From contig JAUCEF010000010.1 in the NCBI GenBank assembly GCA_033558025.1, positions 87,001-151,000 on the forward strand: DNA of 64,000 nucleotides. Direction: 5' to 3'. The stretch is from Phytophthora sp. 'mugwort' (lineage: Eukaryota > Oomycota > Peronosporomycetes > Peronosporales > Peronosporaceae). Below, piece after piece: positions 20,891-32,307 of the stretch (its first letter is position 1; every line of letters begins with the position of its first letter). A program made the translations under genes and the position numbers. Below the pieces are notes generated by a model that ran no database searches, had not been told where the DNA came from, and worked only from the letters and a program-made list of their open reading frames with translations.

Positions 20891-22218
20891 ATGGCCAAGT
20901 CGATGAATCCGATGGAGGCGTACCGCCGCGAGCAGAAGAAGAAGGAACTCAAGAAGCACCGGCTGGAGCGACAGAAGGACAAGCAGACCAAGCTCAGCGC
21001 CATGGACCCTGCAGAGATCCGGGAGCAGCTCAAGAATCTGGAGCACCAGGTGGCCGCCAACCCCACGGACGGCCCCACGCGCAAGCGTAAACAGGAGCTG
21101 GAGGACACGCTGCGGGCGGTTGTCAAAAGGCACAAGGAGCTGGCGGATGAGGAGCGTAAGAAAGAGGCGGACGCGCTGCCGCCGCCGCCAATGGTGAGCT
21201 GCAGTCGATGGAGACGGAGACAGAAGTGGCTGACGGACTAACGGACTGACTGTTGTTGTTGTTGCTGCTGCCGCAGAGCGTAGCGGAGCTGGCACAGGCC
21301 AACAAGGAGAAGTTCCAGAACCCAGAGAACTCCATCTACTACCATCCGATGCTAAACCCGTTCGGAGCGCCGCCGCCGGGCCAACCGCAGGTGTACCGCA
21401 ACATGGCGTCGGGTACAGTCGTCGGACCAGTAGGAACTACACCGAGAGGTCCACCACGACGAGGAAGCTATCAGGGGCGTCTTCAGCGAGGAGTTCATGG
21501 ACCGCCGGGCGGAGAAGTTGGGTTTCGACCGCCACCTCCACCAATGCAGCCGCGGATAATGGCGAGACGGCCTGGCAAGCGACCTCCGTTGCCATCCGGC
21601 CCACCGCCTCCGGGGACGATCCAGGTGCCTCCACGACCTCCGCTACCGAGTGGAGCACTTCCTGCGCGGCCGCCTCCGCCACCACCTGCACACGCTCGAG
21701 CTGGTAGTGGGATGGTACCTCCGCCGCCTCCGCCGTATCCAACGATGGCTACAGGTGCACATGACACAGAAATACAGATTGATCATGTTGCAGTTGACGA
21801 TATGGAAGACGACAGCGTTGTAGCTCCACACCCGACGACGGATGAGAACGATGAAGACAGCGTCGTGGCTCCATACCCACCTCCAGACGAGCTCGCAGAC
21901 GACGAAATGGACGCAGAGGCTGCTGAACGAGCAGCTGAAAGTCGAGCGCAACTTCGATCTCTCGTACCCGTAGCGCTTCGTGTGCAACGTCAAGTGTCTG
22001 CATTGTCAACCTCCAGCATAGCAAATGTCGGCAGTGCGCCACCCGTTCCAGCTCCTTGCCGTCCAGTTCCCGCTCCTCCAGCGCCGGCATCTCGACCGTC
22101 AGTCAGCATTGTGCCTCCACCTCCTCTTCCTCGATCTACTACCGTTAAAGCAACAGATAGTGGCTCCGTGTCTAAAGAATTTGATGCCTTCATGGACGAG
22201 GTGAAGGAACTGCTGTAA
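20891..22218 (+). CDS. WBP11-like splicing-associated protein
   Basis: Two exons, 20891-21193 and 21277-22218, give 414 residues; the intron is bounded by GTGAGC and GCCGCAG in phase 0. The N-terminus (MNPMEAYRREQKKKELKKHRLER) has the MNP-x-DxxRKE-K-RELKK character of the WBP11/NpwBP family, followed by a charged coiled-coil-like region, then a long proline-rich part with many PPPPP-type runs (residues about 165-265) and an acidic stretch with two related repeats (DDSVVAPHP / EDSVVAPYP). WBP11 is a nuclear protein that binds WW domains and PQBP1 and is needed for pre-mRNA splicing. The proline runs are likely WW or profilin-type ligands. Its stop lies only 56 bp before the MCM9 start on the same strand, so MCM9 expression must start within or very close to this gene. 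Confidence 0.78.
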
Positions 22219-22274
22219 CTAAAACAACTCCATAATGTAGCCATCTTTTAAACCATACAAATCTCAAGTCAATT

Positions 22275-25050
22275 ATGCCGCCGGAGACTTACGACGACGA
22301 GGCCACGGGCGCGCGCTTCGAGCGCCTGGCGCCCGAATACCAGGCGGCGTTCGCGCGCTTCCTGCGGCGCAACTACCGCGCGGACCTGCAGCAGCTCCAC
22401 CGTCGTCTGCGCCACGTCTCGACGCCTCTCGCGGCGGCCAGTGACGTGTCCGAGCAGGCCTACAGTCAGCGCGTATGCGCGCAACGACTGCTAGACTTCA
22501 ACGCGCAGCTGGGCACGTTGCTATTCCGCCACCCGGATCAGCTACTGCCGCTTTTCCACTGTGCGCTGGCCAAGGAGGTGAGCTGCAACGCCGGCGAGCC
22601 GCTGGAGGGCGGCGGACTGCCGTCCATCCCCCTCAAGGCGCGACGCAAGCTCAAGGTGCGAGTGGAGAACCTGCCGCCGGTGCCGCCGCTGCGCAAGGCC
22701 GCGATCAGCGCGATCCGATCCAACGACGTCAAGCAGCTGGTCCAAATTGCAGGCACAGTGGTGCGCTCGGGAATGGTGCGTGTGCCGTGTGTGGACGCAC
22801 GATTGGAACTGGACTGATGTTGATTTGTGAGTGCAGATTAAGATGCAGGAGACGGAGAGGGAATACGAGTGCAGCAATGCAAGATGCGGACACAGATTTT
22901 TGGTCAAATCGGACCCAGAGCAGGGCAATGTACTGGAAATCCCGGTACGTGGTGGCTCAAAAGGTGTCGAGAAGGAACGAGAGATCTCATTTGTGGTTGG
23001 TTGAGTGCAGAAAGTGTGTCCGTCGGGAGGGTCGGGAGACACGAGCAGTGGCGGCAAGAAGCCGTGCAAGTCGACGCAGTTTATGCCTGTGGGTGGTGCA
23101 GAGAGCAGCGTCGTGTCGGATCATCAAGTCATTAAGATCCAGGAACAAGCGTCCAAATTGGGCGTGGGCTCCATTCCGAGATCAATTTTGGTGGTGCTAG
23201 AAGATGATTTAGTAGACTCCGTAAAGGCTGGAGATCAGGTGGTTGTAGTAGGCATTTTAATGCGCACATGGAAACCGTGCGTGAGAGGCGTGCGGTGTGA
23301 CCTGGAGACGACCATCAAGGCCAACAGCATTCGGATCAAGAACGCCACGACGTCTCAGGTGATGGTGACGGAAGAGCTGCGAGCTGAGTTTGCCCAGTTC
23401 TGGCTGAACCACAAACGAGATCCAGTGCGTGGACGCAACGAGATCGTCGCGAGTATTTGTCCTAAAGTCTATGGATTGTTTATCGTGAAACTCGCCGTGG
23501 CGCTTACAGTGATCGGTGGAGTCTCGTATGTGGATGAGACGGGCATGAAGACACGAGGTGAGCCGCACATGCTCCTGATAGGCGATCCAGGAACAGGAAA
23601 GTCGCAATTCCTCCGATTTACGGCAGAGTTGAGCCCCCGCTCCGTGCTAACAACAGGCATCGGAACCACTAGCGCTGGTCTGACGTGTACGGCCGTCAAG
23701 GATGGCGGCGAGTGGATGCTCGAAGCTGGAGCGTTGGTGTTGGCAGACCGTGGCGTGTGTTGTATCGACGAGTTTAGTAGCATCCGCAGCAATGATCGAA
23801 CCTCCATCCACGAAGCCATGGAGCAGCAGACACTAAGTGTAGCCAAGGCTGGACTGGTGTGCAAATTAAATGCGCGAACCACAATCTTTGCCGTGACGAA
23901 CCCGAAAGGCCGATACGACCCAACGACCGACGTATCTGTCAACACGAGCATTGCCAGCCCGCTGCTCAGTCGTTTCGACCTCATCCTCGTGCTATTGGAC
24001 CGTATGAACCATCGTTGGGACCAAGTCGTGTCTTCCTTCATCCTTAAACAAGCTGTTGGTACAAATACCAGCATGAAACAAGAGGCTGAACGCGATGAAG
24101 GCGAGTCAAACTTTGATCCGATGGATGAGCCACAATCGTCGGCACCGAAAGACGACTCGTCCGTGTGGAGTATCCAGAAACTGCAGGCGTACATTTGTCA
24201 CGTCAAGGACAAGTACCAGCCGCAGTTGAGTCGTGCGGCGATGCTGATTCTTCAGCGATATTACCAGCGTCAGCGAGCATCCGACAGTCGAAGTGCCGCA
24301 CGCACGACGATTCGACTACTTGAGAGCCTCACACGATTGGCACAGGCTCATGCACGGCTAATGTGTCACTCAGAAGTGGCTGTCATGGATGCAGTGGTGG
24401 CTGTTTTCGTCATGGAGGTGAGCAAATCGACGGACAATTGCTCGGATATGCTCGAGGGAGGTGCAGAGTCCGTGTTGCACTCTAACTTTTCCGATACCCC
24501 AGAGGAAGAGTATACACTACAGGAGAAACTCGTTCTCGACTACCTCCTGCTGCAAGAGCTGAGTACAGTAAACAGTACGCAATCACAGTCTACTCCATCT
24601 CAATCAGTAGGATTTCCAGAGCAGCGACCTGATCGTGTCAATAGTTATCCGTTGGCTGTTGCTGATGAGTATGAGGAGGCAGACGTACATGGCGAGTTTG
24701 GTGGAGATATGGACATCCCAGAAGAGCGAACAATATCCACAAGAAAACGTTCTAAGCCACATAACAGCCAACAGTATCCACGAGAAGACGGTTCTCAGCG
24801 CAAACAACAACGTGAGGATCCTCCATCTCTGAGCGTTCCGCGGAGTCAGTCTTTTACACAGGCGTCCAATCTCCAGCATGCAGTCGACGAAGAAGATGAA
24901 GATATCATGGACAATTATCGACGAGATCTGCAGCAAAGCCAGCACGGAGTAGAGCAGGTCCACGTACCCTCACGCCCACGCTTTAATTTTGGTCGTTGGA
25001 GCCAGCAGGCCGAAGCGAGTCAATCTATCATCAGCAAGTGGAAAAAGTAA
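22275..25050 (+). CDS. MCM9: MCM9 DNA helicase
   Basis: Three exons, 22275-22775, 22837-22944 and 23011-25050, give 882 residues. Exon 2 and the start of exon 3 supply the zinc finger (CSNARCGHRF, later CPSGG and CKST). The MCM AAA+ core has Walker A GDPGTGKS (394-401), Walker B VCCIDEF (452-458), sensor TNPKGRYDP and the arginine finger SRFDL (523-527). MCM9 rather than MCM2-8 is indicated by IKIQEQ, GSIPRSILVVLEDDLVDS, RTWKP, VKLAVALTVIGG and EAMEQQTLSVAKAGLVCKLN, which match human MCM9 nearly residue for residue. With MCM8 it forms a helicase for homologous recombination, crosslink repair and mismatch repair in the nucleus. The C-terminal 200 residues are polar and divergent. It converges on SSU72 with 60 bp between stop codons. 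Confidence 0.95.
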
Positions 25051-25110
25051 AACAAACTGTCGAAAAAGGATGAAACTTGTAGCAGCAAGAAAGCTTTATC
25101 ACGCGTCGTA

Positions 25111-25887
25111 CTAGACGTGCAGGAGAGAGTACAATAAATGCACGTTGTTCCGACTCTCAAAGTCTTGAATAGCGTCGATGATGCCGTCATCCAGACTCTT
25201 CAGCACGTCAATCTACCAGGGACAACATTCCTCACCACCTCATAAGTCCTCACAATCTCACGTTAACCACCTTCAAACATCAACCTACCGCTTGACAAAG
25301 CTCCAGCGCCAACGAACCGCCCACTTTGGCGTGCTCGGGTGTGTCCTTCGTGTCGAGACAGAGCAGATGTAGCGGTCTCCAGGCTGTGGTGGGCTCATTC
25401 CCAGCCCCATTGGGGCCTCCTGCCGCCCCACGCAGCTGCACGTCCTCCAGCACGATCTCAAAAATGCGGTCATCGAAGCACAATACCACGTCCAGACTGT
25501 GTAGCTCCTTGACAGTCAGGTCCTGCCAGCGTTGCGGACACAACTTAGTCCGCATGTCTCGCTCTAGCATGGACAACACGCCGTTGCGCTTGAATCTGCA
25601 TCATTAGACCGGTCAGTTGGTCCACCTCCCCTCGATACTGAAAGCAAGTCAACCCCGACGACTCACAGCTCGGCGTTCTCGCCCTTCAGTTCGCGGTACA
25701 TGGTCTCGTAGGGCGTGAAGAACTCGTAGATGCGCGGGTCGTCACGCGACGGGCCGGGGAAACGCACGCGGTTCCCAGCGCCAAAGGAACATACGCGCAG
25801 TCCCGCGGCGTGCAGATGGTCGTGCGCCTCTGTGCTGCGGTTCACGTTGTTGGCGCACAGCATGGCAAACATGGGGCGTGTCGCCAT
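25111..25887 (-). CDS. SSU72: SSU72 RNA polymerase II CTD phosphatase
   Basis: Three exons on the minus strand, 25887-25667, 25595-25289 and 25212-25111, give 209 residues with frame preserved at both junctions (donors GTGAGT and GTAGGT). Residues 11-18 are CANNVNRS, the CX5RS signature of the SSU72 protein phosphatase; the following EAHDHL, VCSFGAGNRVRFPGP, YEFFTPYETMY, GVLSMLERD and LDVVLCFDDRIFE all have direct counterparts in the human protein. The last exon supplies the conserved C-terminal helix and ends VHLLYSLLHV. SSU72 removes phosphate from Ser5 and Ser7 of the polymerase II CTD and works with the cleavage and polyadenylation complex in transcription termination. An insertion with Gly/Ala/Pro (about residue 120) is not in the human protein. 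Catalytic Cys and Arg are present. Confidence 0.95.
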
Positions 25888-25899
25888 TGCGAAGAGATA

Positions 25900-25918
25900 A
25901 AGGAAATTGGAAAAAGGG
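25900..25918 (-). promoter_or_regulatory. FPR-type core promoter match for SSU72
   Basis: On the minus strand CCCTTTTTCCAATTTCCTT fits the flanking promoter region (YYNCAWTTTNYY), with a weaker initiator part. It lies 13 bp upstream of the SSU72 ATG, so the leader is very short. Confidence 0.55.
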
Positions 25919-26095
25919 ATTTCTCCAAAACATAAGTGACCATACAATAATATGGACATATATTTTGTGTGAGTGATCTTTCAAAAGTAGTGCTTTCTAC
26001 TCAAAATTTCCATGCGCGATTCATCGAATCAATCACGCAGCAAATCGCGCAAGGTCGGCAAATCGCTTGCGTCTACTATGCCACGCCATTAGGTA

Positions 26096-26100
26096 TGAAA
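26096..26100 (+). repeat. target site duplication of the copia element (left)
   Basis: TGAAA immediately before the first LTR base. The same five bases follow the other LTR at 31080-31084. Confidence 0.85.
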
Positions 26101-26310
26101 TGTTATTATTTAATGTGTAAGTAGAGAAGTGAGAGGACAAATCGGTCCTTCACGATGAGGGAAAACCATGACCAGCCATAGTGTTGGTTGGGCTAAACAA
26201 TCGCTAGCTAAACAATCGCTAGCTACAGCTCGACTACACGTGTCCGCTACAACACTACAGTCACCATCTCAAAGTGTTGCTTGACTTGTTGTGTTTGCTG
26301 AAATCCAACA
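26101..26310 (-). repeat. copia 3' LTR (210 bp)
   Basis: Begins TGTTATTATTTAATG and ends AATCCAACA on the plus strand. It aligns over its length with 30876-31079, including CACCATCTCAAAGTGTTGCT near its end. It carries a short internal duplication (AACAATCGCTAGCT twice, about 26197-26224) that the other LTR lacks, which explains much of the length difference. Confidence 0.92.
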
Positions 26311-26599
26311 CTCCTCCGCAGCGAGGACTCTCATCATTGATAGCTAGCATTCCCTGCTATCGCATTCATACACTACAACTTAACATCAGTCAGAATATGG
26401 TAAGACACCCCATTGTTGAATCCAAGCTCAATTCCATTCGCTGACCAGCGAGATCACCATTCGCACACCTGCGCGAGACCTGCACTCGATACTCTGAGCC
26501 AGATTGCCGCTCCATACCGACGATATCACTCTCTTCTCTTCTTAGCGCTCATGCCGATTGGATTCTTCTCTGTCTTGCGCTGCTGCTTATCCTTGTCGC

Positions 26600-27526
26600 T
26601 CAATACCGCTTGATCACCTCCTGAAATTCTCTCCCCGTACTCGAATCAACGTCGATCACTCCCAGTCGCTCACGCAGCAGCTCAAATTGGTCCCTCGCCA
26701 GCTCCTTTGTGAATGTATCCGCGATGTTGCTCTTTGACGCCATATATTCCAAATCGATGCATTTTGCGCGCACATGCTCCAGAATGAAATGATATCTCAC
26801 GTCAATATGTTTAGTTCTTGAGTGCTGGGTCCGGTTCTCGGCTATTGCAATGCACGCTTGATTGTCTTCAAAAATGCGTGACTCCTTCTGCTCATTTCCA
26901 AGTTCCAACAGTAATTGACGAAAGAAGAGTACATCGCGAGCGCAATGAGCTACAACGATATATTCGGCTTCTGCGGTTGATTGTGCAATGATGCGTTGCT
27001 TTCGACTGTTCCACGTTACAGCGCAATTGCCGATGAAGGGGACATAGCCCGAGGCGGACTTACGCTCATCTTCATCCGCTGCGTAGTCAGAGTCAGAGTA
27101 CGTCGATAGTTTCACTTCAGAGCCGCTGGATTCAAGATCGTGAGCCGCTTTACCTTTGACGTACTTGACAATTTGCTTCACAGCTTCCCAGTGCGGTTTC
27201 GCGTATGCGTTCAGGAAGCGACTAACATCTTGAATGGAGTACGCCAAGTCGGGCCTTGACTCGATCATCAGATACATAAAGCTTCCCACTGCTTGTCGAA
27301 ATGGCTTCGTTGCCATATCCGCCATGAAGGCTCCTGTTGCTTCCCAGTCCACTGGTTTCCTCAGCTTCTTTCCTGGTGCCGACGGCGTATTAGCAGCAAA
27401 CGCATGCTGCATGTTGAATCGGTCCACGATCTTGTCAGCACTCAGCTGCTGATTGATCCACAGCTCCCGTCGGGTTCTTTCGCGAACAACTTTAATTCCT
27501 AAGATGTAGCTAACGGTTCCATGCAT
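26600..27526 (-). pseudogene. copia RNase H / connection domain
   Basis: An open frame of about 308 codons. It shows YILGIKVVRE, MYLMIESRPDLAYSI, YSDSDYAADEDERKSASGY, STAEAEYIVV, EDNQACIAIAEN and TKHIDVRYHFI, the ordered signatures of the copia RNase H region. This part is uninterrupted, but it is separated by a frame change from the upstream reverse transcriptase. Confidence 0.9.
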
Positions 27527-28266
27527 TGGTATGAAAAGCGCTCTTGATCCCCGGCTTCATCTCCGCAATCTCACCAGGCGTTTTGGTGATCAAGATTAAG
27601 TCGTCCACATAGATAGCCACTATTTGCACCTTGTTCTCCACCGTCTGAACAAAATTGCAAGCTTCACACTGCAGAGCTTCAAATCCAGCGGATGCGAGAT
27701 ACTGAACTAGGACCTTGTGCCATGCTTGCGGAGCCTGCTCGAGTGCGTAAAGGGTGTTGAGAAGCCGGCACACGAGACCCTCTTTTCCGGGCAGCTCCAG
27801 TCCTTGAGGAAGATGCATGTACACTTCTTCCTCGAGCACGCCATTCAAAATGCCGTCTCGATATTCATCTGTTCGCACTCCAGGTCCTCAATACACACAA
27901 TTGCTAGCAGTACCCGCAGCGATTCCAGGCGTACCACAGGTGCGAAAACGTCGTCAAAATCGACAAACTGCATCTGCTGGCACCCAACACCACAAGACGT
28001 GCTTTATAAAGATCCAAAGTGCCGTCGCTGTTGTAATTACCGCTTGAACACCCATTTGCACGCTAGCGCCCGCTTTCCTGCGGGAGCTTCACCAACACCC
28101 ACGTCTTGTTCTTGAGAAGCGATGCAATTTCCGCTGCCGCAGCCTCTCTCCATTGTGGTGCATCGGGACGTGCCATTGCTCCTTGATAGGTACCAGGATC
28201 GATACCCAGACCTAGAGCGATTGTCGTACTTAGCTGCTCCTTGTGTTTGAGATTTTCGAGGGTCAC
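27510..28266 (-). pseudogene. copia reverse transcriptase
   Basis: Frames at 28063-28266 (WREAAAAEIASLLKNKTW, the start of copia RT) and 27510-27878 (EEEVYMHLPQG, LCRLLNTLYALEQAPQAWH, and the catalytic IYVDDLIL) form the polymerase. They lie in different frames with damaged sequence between them, so the domain is not translated as one piece. Confidence 0.88.
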
Positions 28267-28464
28267 GAGAACTCCAGCTTGCTTCTGTTAACGTACGGCA
28301 CGAATTATCGGATGCACGTGTTCACTGATAAGCGCTTGTGGTCCGACCAACGTTCGAAGCCATGGCGCCGACGTCGGTGCTTACGCAACGAGTTGTGGCC
28401 ACATCGTTGCAGTATTCACAGAGCCCATGTCAAACCCGGCAACAAAGTCCTCAAGAAGAACCAT

Positions 28465-29512
28465 TTAGTTTGTGAATGGTTTCTCATCGGCAGGGCGCTG
28501 GCTGTAGAACAACAAGGCTACTTCAGACGTTGCCGTGCGCGAATAGTACTCAAAATCCATGGAGTGACGTGTGAATTGCACCTGGTTGCAGTCGAGAACC
28601 TCCCAACCTTTCTGGTTGGACGCATAGCTGACGAAGATGCCGCGAATGGCCTTCGCATCGAGTTTTTGCCGCTTGGCACCTGTCCTTCCCCATGAATTTG
28701 TCTTGACGAGACGTACACGTACGCTAGAGACCCGAAGGTTCGAGGGTTGCTGACATCGGGTGGATGACCATGCCAACGCTCAAACGGCGTCACGCAAACG
28801 CCGGACGCGAGGGTGCGATTATACGTGTAGACCATAGCGAGAACAGCTTCTACCCAGAGCTGCTTAGGCGAACCGCTGGAAAGCAAAATTGTCCGAACCT
28901 TGTTGAAGAGGATTGCGAAAGCGAACCTCGGCCATGCCATTATGCTCCGTCGTGTACGCAATCGTAGCCTCGCGTTGTATATATTGGTCATGACAGTACT
29001 GGAGGAACTCGCCATCGAGATACGCGCCGCCATTATCGCTAATGAATCGACGGATTGATCGGTTATGCTTCGTCTCGACCGTGGCCTTATAGTCAAGAAA
29101 ACACTTGAACAACTCGGATCGCTGTCGCAATAGGCGAGCGGTACAGTATCGCGAATACCCATCGATGAACAGTAAGACATAACGCTTTAGCTTGATTGAA
29201 GGACATTCTACAGGCCCCGCGGTATCGCTGTGGACGACATTATTGCACCCACCCAAGTCCAAACGAGGCCTCATTTTGAACGTGGCCCGGCGCTTCCTTC
29301 CCACCTCACACGCGTCGCATGGAACGTTTTCCCTGCTCTGGTATGACGTTCATGCTCGTCGCGAGTTTTGACGACATCATGCAAAGAATCTGCTTGCTAA
29401 CATGACGAATAGTTGATGCAGTAGATCCAGGGTGAGGTCGGGTCGCACCATGAGGGCCGCAGGAATCGGTCGAGCAGCACGGAGCACATACGGCTTGTTC
29501 ACGTGGTGGCAC
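28465..29512 (-). pseudogene. copia integrase
   Basis: Integrase core with GKRSMRR and CDACEVGRKRRATF (pre-integrase zinc region), VVHSDTAGPVE with the first Asp, RRFISDNGGAYLDGEF with the second Asp, and TTEHNGMAEVRF with the Glu. Downstream GSPKQLWVEAV and TPFERWHGHPPDV are the usual C-terminal motifs. The frame changes at several points. Confidence 0.88.
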
Positions 29513-29720
29513 ATCACCCGGAGCGATTCGAGTGACATCGTCACTGCGCCCGGCTGCGTACGAAAATCGAATTTGGTGCCAGCTTGGGCAGATTGGTACA
29601 CAGAGAGTAGATTCATTTCCAGCCTCGGTACGTAGAGAACTTGATGGAGTCTGATGCGTGCCGCCTGCCTATCGTCCATAAGCACATCTAGCCGCACGGT
29701 CTAAACACCTTCCACTGGCG

Positions 29721-30086
29721 TCAGCTTGGCGGTTGCAACGCGAACTTGACGACCAAAAGCGACGACAAATCCTCAAAAATGGATCTGTCAGATGTCATGT
29801 GCTGTGTATATCCCGAGTCGATCACCCAAGAAATTGACATGCCGCATATGCCCACTTTCAAAGCTTGCATTTCTGTTGCTGCAAGCCCCCAAACTTCGTC
29901 ATGAAGCACGGAGGGAAGTGGATCCGTCAATTCGGTGGCATTTGATGCTGTAATGGGCGGAGCAGCGGCAAAAGCTGCATGCCCATTTGAGCCACTTCGT
30001 TCGTCCACAGCCCCACGTTCTTGTAGGTGACGAAGTCGCAGCTGGCAAACCTGTTTTGATGGCCTTCTTTGCCACAGTAGAAACAC
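29721..30086 (-). pseudogene. copia protease region
   Basis: Contains SWVIDSGYTQHMTSD, the DSG active site with the HMT motif of copia aspartic proteases. A CCHC zinc knuckle that begins CFYCGKEGHQ precedes it at about 30050-30085 in another frame. Confidence 0.82.
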
Positions 30087-30815
30087 GCTTGACCATTAGT
30101 CGTTCGTTGCTGGTATGATGCCGCTCGTGAGCTGTGCGATCGCCTCGTACTGGGGTGAATACGGCGCGAAGCGACCAAGACCTCCGTCATCATGTACACG
30201 TTGTCCTGGCTTACAGCAGGCACAGCTGTTCCAGGTTCGGTAACAAGTTTCGGTTGCTCGTGAGACTGTCGAAAATACTCAGCCATCGCGTTGCCTTCCA
30301 TCGTCGACCACGGCAATGGACAATCTTGAGTGAAGTATACACTTTTAAAGTATGCCCAGGATTAAGGCAAACTGGCCAAGAGCTGACACACCCTCTCTTT
30401 GTCGTCGACAGCCTTTTCTTGCCGAGCGAGTTTGTCGGCGAGCGTTTTTCAGCTTGTTTAGGTGCGCTGTCTTTTCTTGTCCGTCTTCATATTTTAACGA
30501 GATGAACTTTTCACGCAGCGCCATTAGATTCCCCCAATTCTTTGCCTCATACGTTTGCACTAAGTACCCCAGGACCTCGTACGCACAGTGCTTGACACCA
30601 GCACTCACAACTAACTCATCCGTCAGCGTTTCAAGCAGGAAAGCTTTGGCCTTTCGTTCTCGATGCCAGAATTTTTCTTCATGCGCCGCGACATGTTGCG
30701 CGGCGGTCTCTCTTGCAGAGTGGCGATGTCCCAAAGATCTTTCATCTCCACCGTGGCTTGTACGCGCGACTTCCACGCCGTGTAGTTCGTTCCATCAAAC
30801 TTCTTGTTGCTTCGG
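30087..30815 (-). pseudogene. copia gag
   Basis: Minus-strand frames give the gag start FDGTNYTAWKSRVQATVE (about 30755-30810), then LLETLTDELV, AYEVLGYLVQTYE and LREKFISLKYEDG, typical of copia gag (UBN2-type). A stop and a frameshift after the short start frame MPKQQEV, and a further change near 30380, show that it is broken. Confidence 0.8.
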
Positions 30816-30875
30816 CATGGTGGTGCTGCGACGCTAATAGTTCTTCGTGCGAAGAGAAAGATTGGGCTGATAACC

Positions 30876-31079
30876 TGTTATAATTTGACGTGTAAGTAGA
30901 GAAGTGAGAGGACAACTCGGTCCTTCACGATAAGGGAACCCACGACCGACCGTAGTGTTGATTAGTCTGGACTAAAACCCCGCTAGCTACAGCTGGACTA
31001 CACGATCCGTGTCCGCTACAACATTATAGTCACCATCTCAAAGTGTTGCTTGACTTGTTGTGCTCGCTGAAATCCAACA
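30876..31079 (-). repeat. copia 5' LTR (204 bp)
   Basis: Begins TGTTATAATTTGACG and ends AATCCAACA on the plus strand, closely matching 26101-26310. It lies at the 5' side of the minus-strand coding region. Confidence 0.92.
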
Positions 31080-31084
31080 TGAAA
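31080..31084 (+). repeat. target site duplication of the copia element (right)
   Basis: TGAAA directly after the LTR, matching 26096-26100. Confidence 0.85.
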
Positions 31085-31229
31085 CACTCATAGCGAGCGC
31101 ATAAACTAGGCATGATCAAGTGACTGAGTAAATGGATTAGGGCAATTCACACAATCGGTCAAATTTGGTAAATTCACGTGGGAAGCACGATATCGCTACC
31201 GTAATCTTGGTGTCAAGTGTCCGCCATTG

Positions 31230-31634
31230 TTAAGTGTCACCCCCCAATTTGGACCAATAATAACCTTGATTTGACGCTTCAGACAAGGATTTGCTCCGCG
31301 CTGTTAAGTGTCACCCCTACAACCGCCCGTGTTTTATGTCAGTGCAGCAGCAAAGCGCGAACGGCGACCGCAGCATTTGATCTCAGCGGCCACTGCCAAC
31401 AAAGCAATGGGAGCATCAAGCAAAGGGGAAGGGAGAAAGCCGAAGCAATGATTCGCCTAGCGGTGCTGTGGAGCCCAGTGAAATTGACAAAAAAAAGAAC
31501 TTGCTGGTAGCTTGCAAGCGTTATCCTGGCTTAATACATGGATACCGATTCGGTGGTACCTGCATTTTTTCTCACCTGCACGTTGAGTTTATCCTAGTCA
31601 GAAGATTTGCCTGCTCGGAGGGGGTGACACTTGA
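31230..31634. repeat. small inverted-repeat element (MITE-like)
   Basis: TTAAGTGTCACCCCC at 31230 is repeated directly at 31304 and occurs inverted, with one mismatch, at 31620-31634 (GGGGGTGACACTTGA). A weaker direct copy is at 31211. The 405-bp interval has no coding frame with a recognised motif, so it looks like a non-autonomous inverted-repeat transposon. No clear target duplication was seen. Confidence 0.5.
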
Positions 31635-32300
31635 CCCCGAGGTTACGGTAGGGCCCTTGTTCAAGTGGCAGCACAAGTTTGACTGTAATCGGGGTAGGGT
31701 ATTCTTTGCCACCTGTGAAGCTCGTGTGCCACGGCTTGTCCAAGTGAGTGCTACCGTTTGACTACTCGTATCCGTTCATATAAACGACCGACTCTGACTA
31801 CTCTTCTTTTTTCATCCAGCACTTGCCATTTGGCCATGCATAGTGACCTCGCCGAGCAGATATCATGCTCCAAGCGCCACTGACTGTGCGGGGCTAATAC
31901 CATCCACCAATCCGTCGCGATTGAAGCCTGCGCTACTCACCGACTCACCCCTCCGTCCCGTACTGATAACAAACGATACAGAGTTGCTGCTGCCTGAAAA
32001 GGAAGCGAGGCCTTCACCAGCTTCGACTGTTAACCGAGGGGGAGCCCTCGAAGTTGAGAAGGCCCCGCTCGCGGCGGCTTTGCTATCAAGTGTGGAGAAG
32101 CGTCAACCAAGAATATCAGATCCCTAAGGAATGGTCAGATCGGTGAAAGGCGGCCCCCATCTGTGAAGAGAGGGGGCGATCGAGCCGGATCGAAATACGA
32201 GGTAAAGGCGGGGCGACATTCGCCTTAATCTGGGGTGTGAGGGGATGCTTCAATGACGAAAAAGGAAACCAGGGTCGGGTAACCACCCAACACAGATCTG
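31635..32300. other. unrecognised sequence upstream of a Harbinger fragment
   Basis: A plus-strand frame at 31843-32127 is Ser/Pro-rich with no known motif. It could be the decayed start of the Harbinger gene that follows, or unrelated. Confidence 0.3.
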
Positions 32301-32307
32301 TTATACT

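Larger units (their letters stand above)
26101..31079 (-). mobile_element. Ty1/copia LTR retrotransposon, full length but decayed
   Basis: A 4979-bp element coded on the minus strand, bounded by LTRs that begin TG and end CA and flanked by the 5-bp duplication TGAAA. Gene order from the 5' LTR is gag, protease, integrase, reverse transcriptase, RNase H, which is copia order. Next to the 5' LTR the minus strand reads GGTTATCAGCCCAATC, a plausible primer-binding site resembling the initiator-tRNA type (TGGTATCAGAGC). A purine run (GCGGAGGAG) precedes the 3' LTR and may be the polypurine tract. Gag, integrase and reverse transcriptase contain frame changes, so it is not autonomous now. Confidence 0.92.

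Noticed and set aside
21253..21276. Leucine run (LLLLLP) as the start of the WBP11-like second part
   Set aside because: It is the intron's pyrimidine tract read as protein; exon 2 starts after GCCGCAG at 21277.
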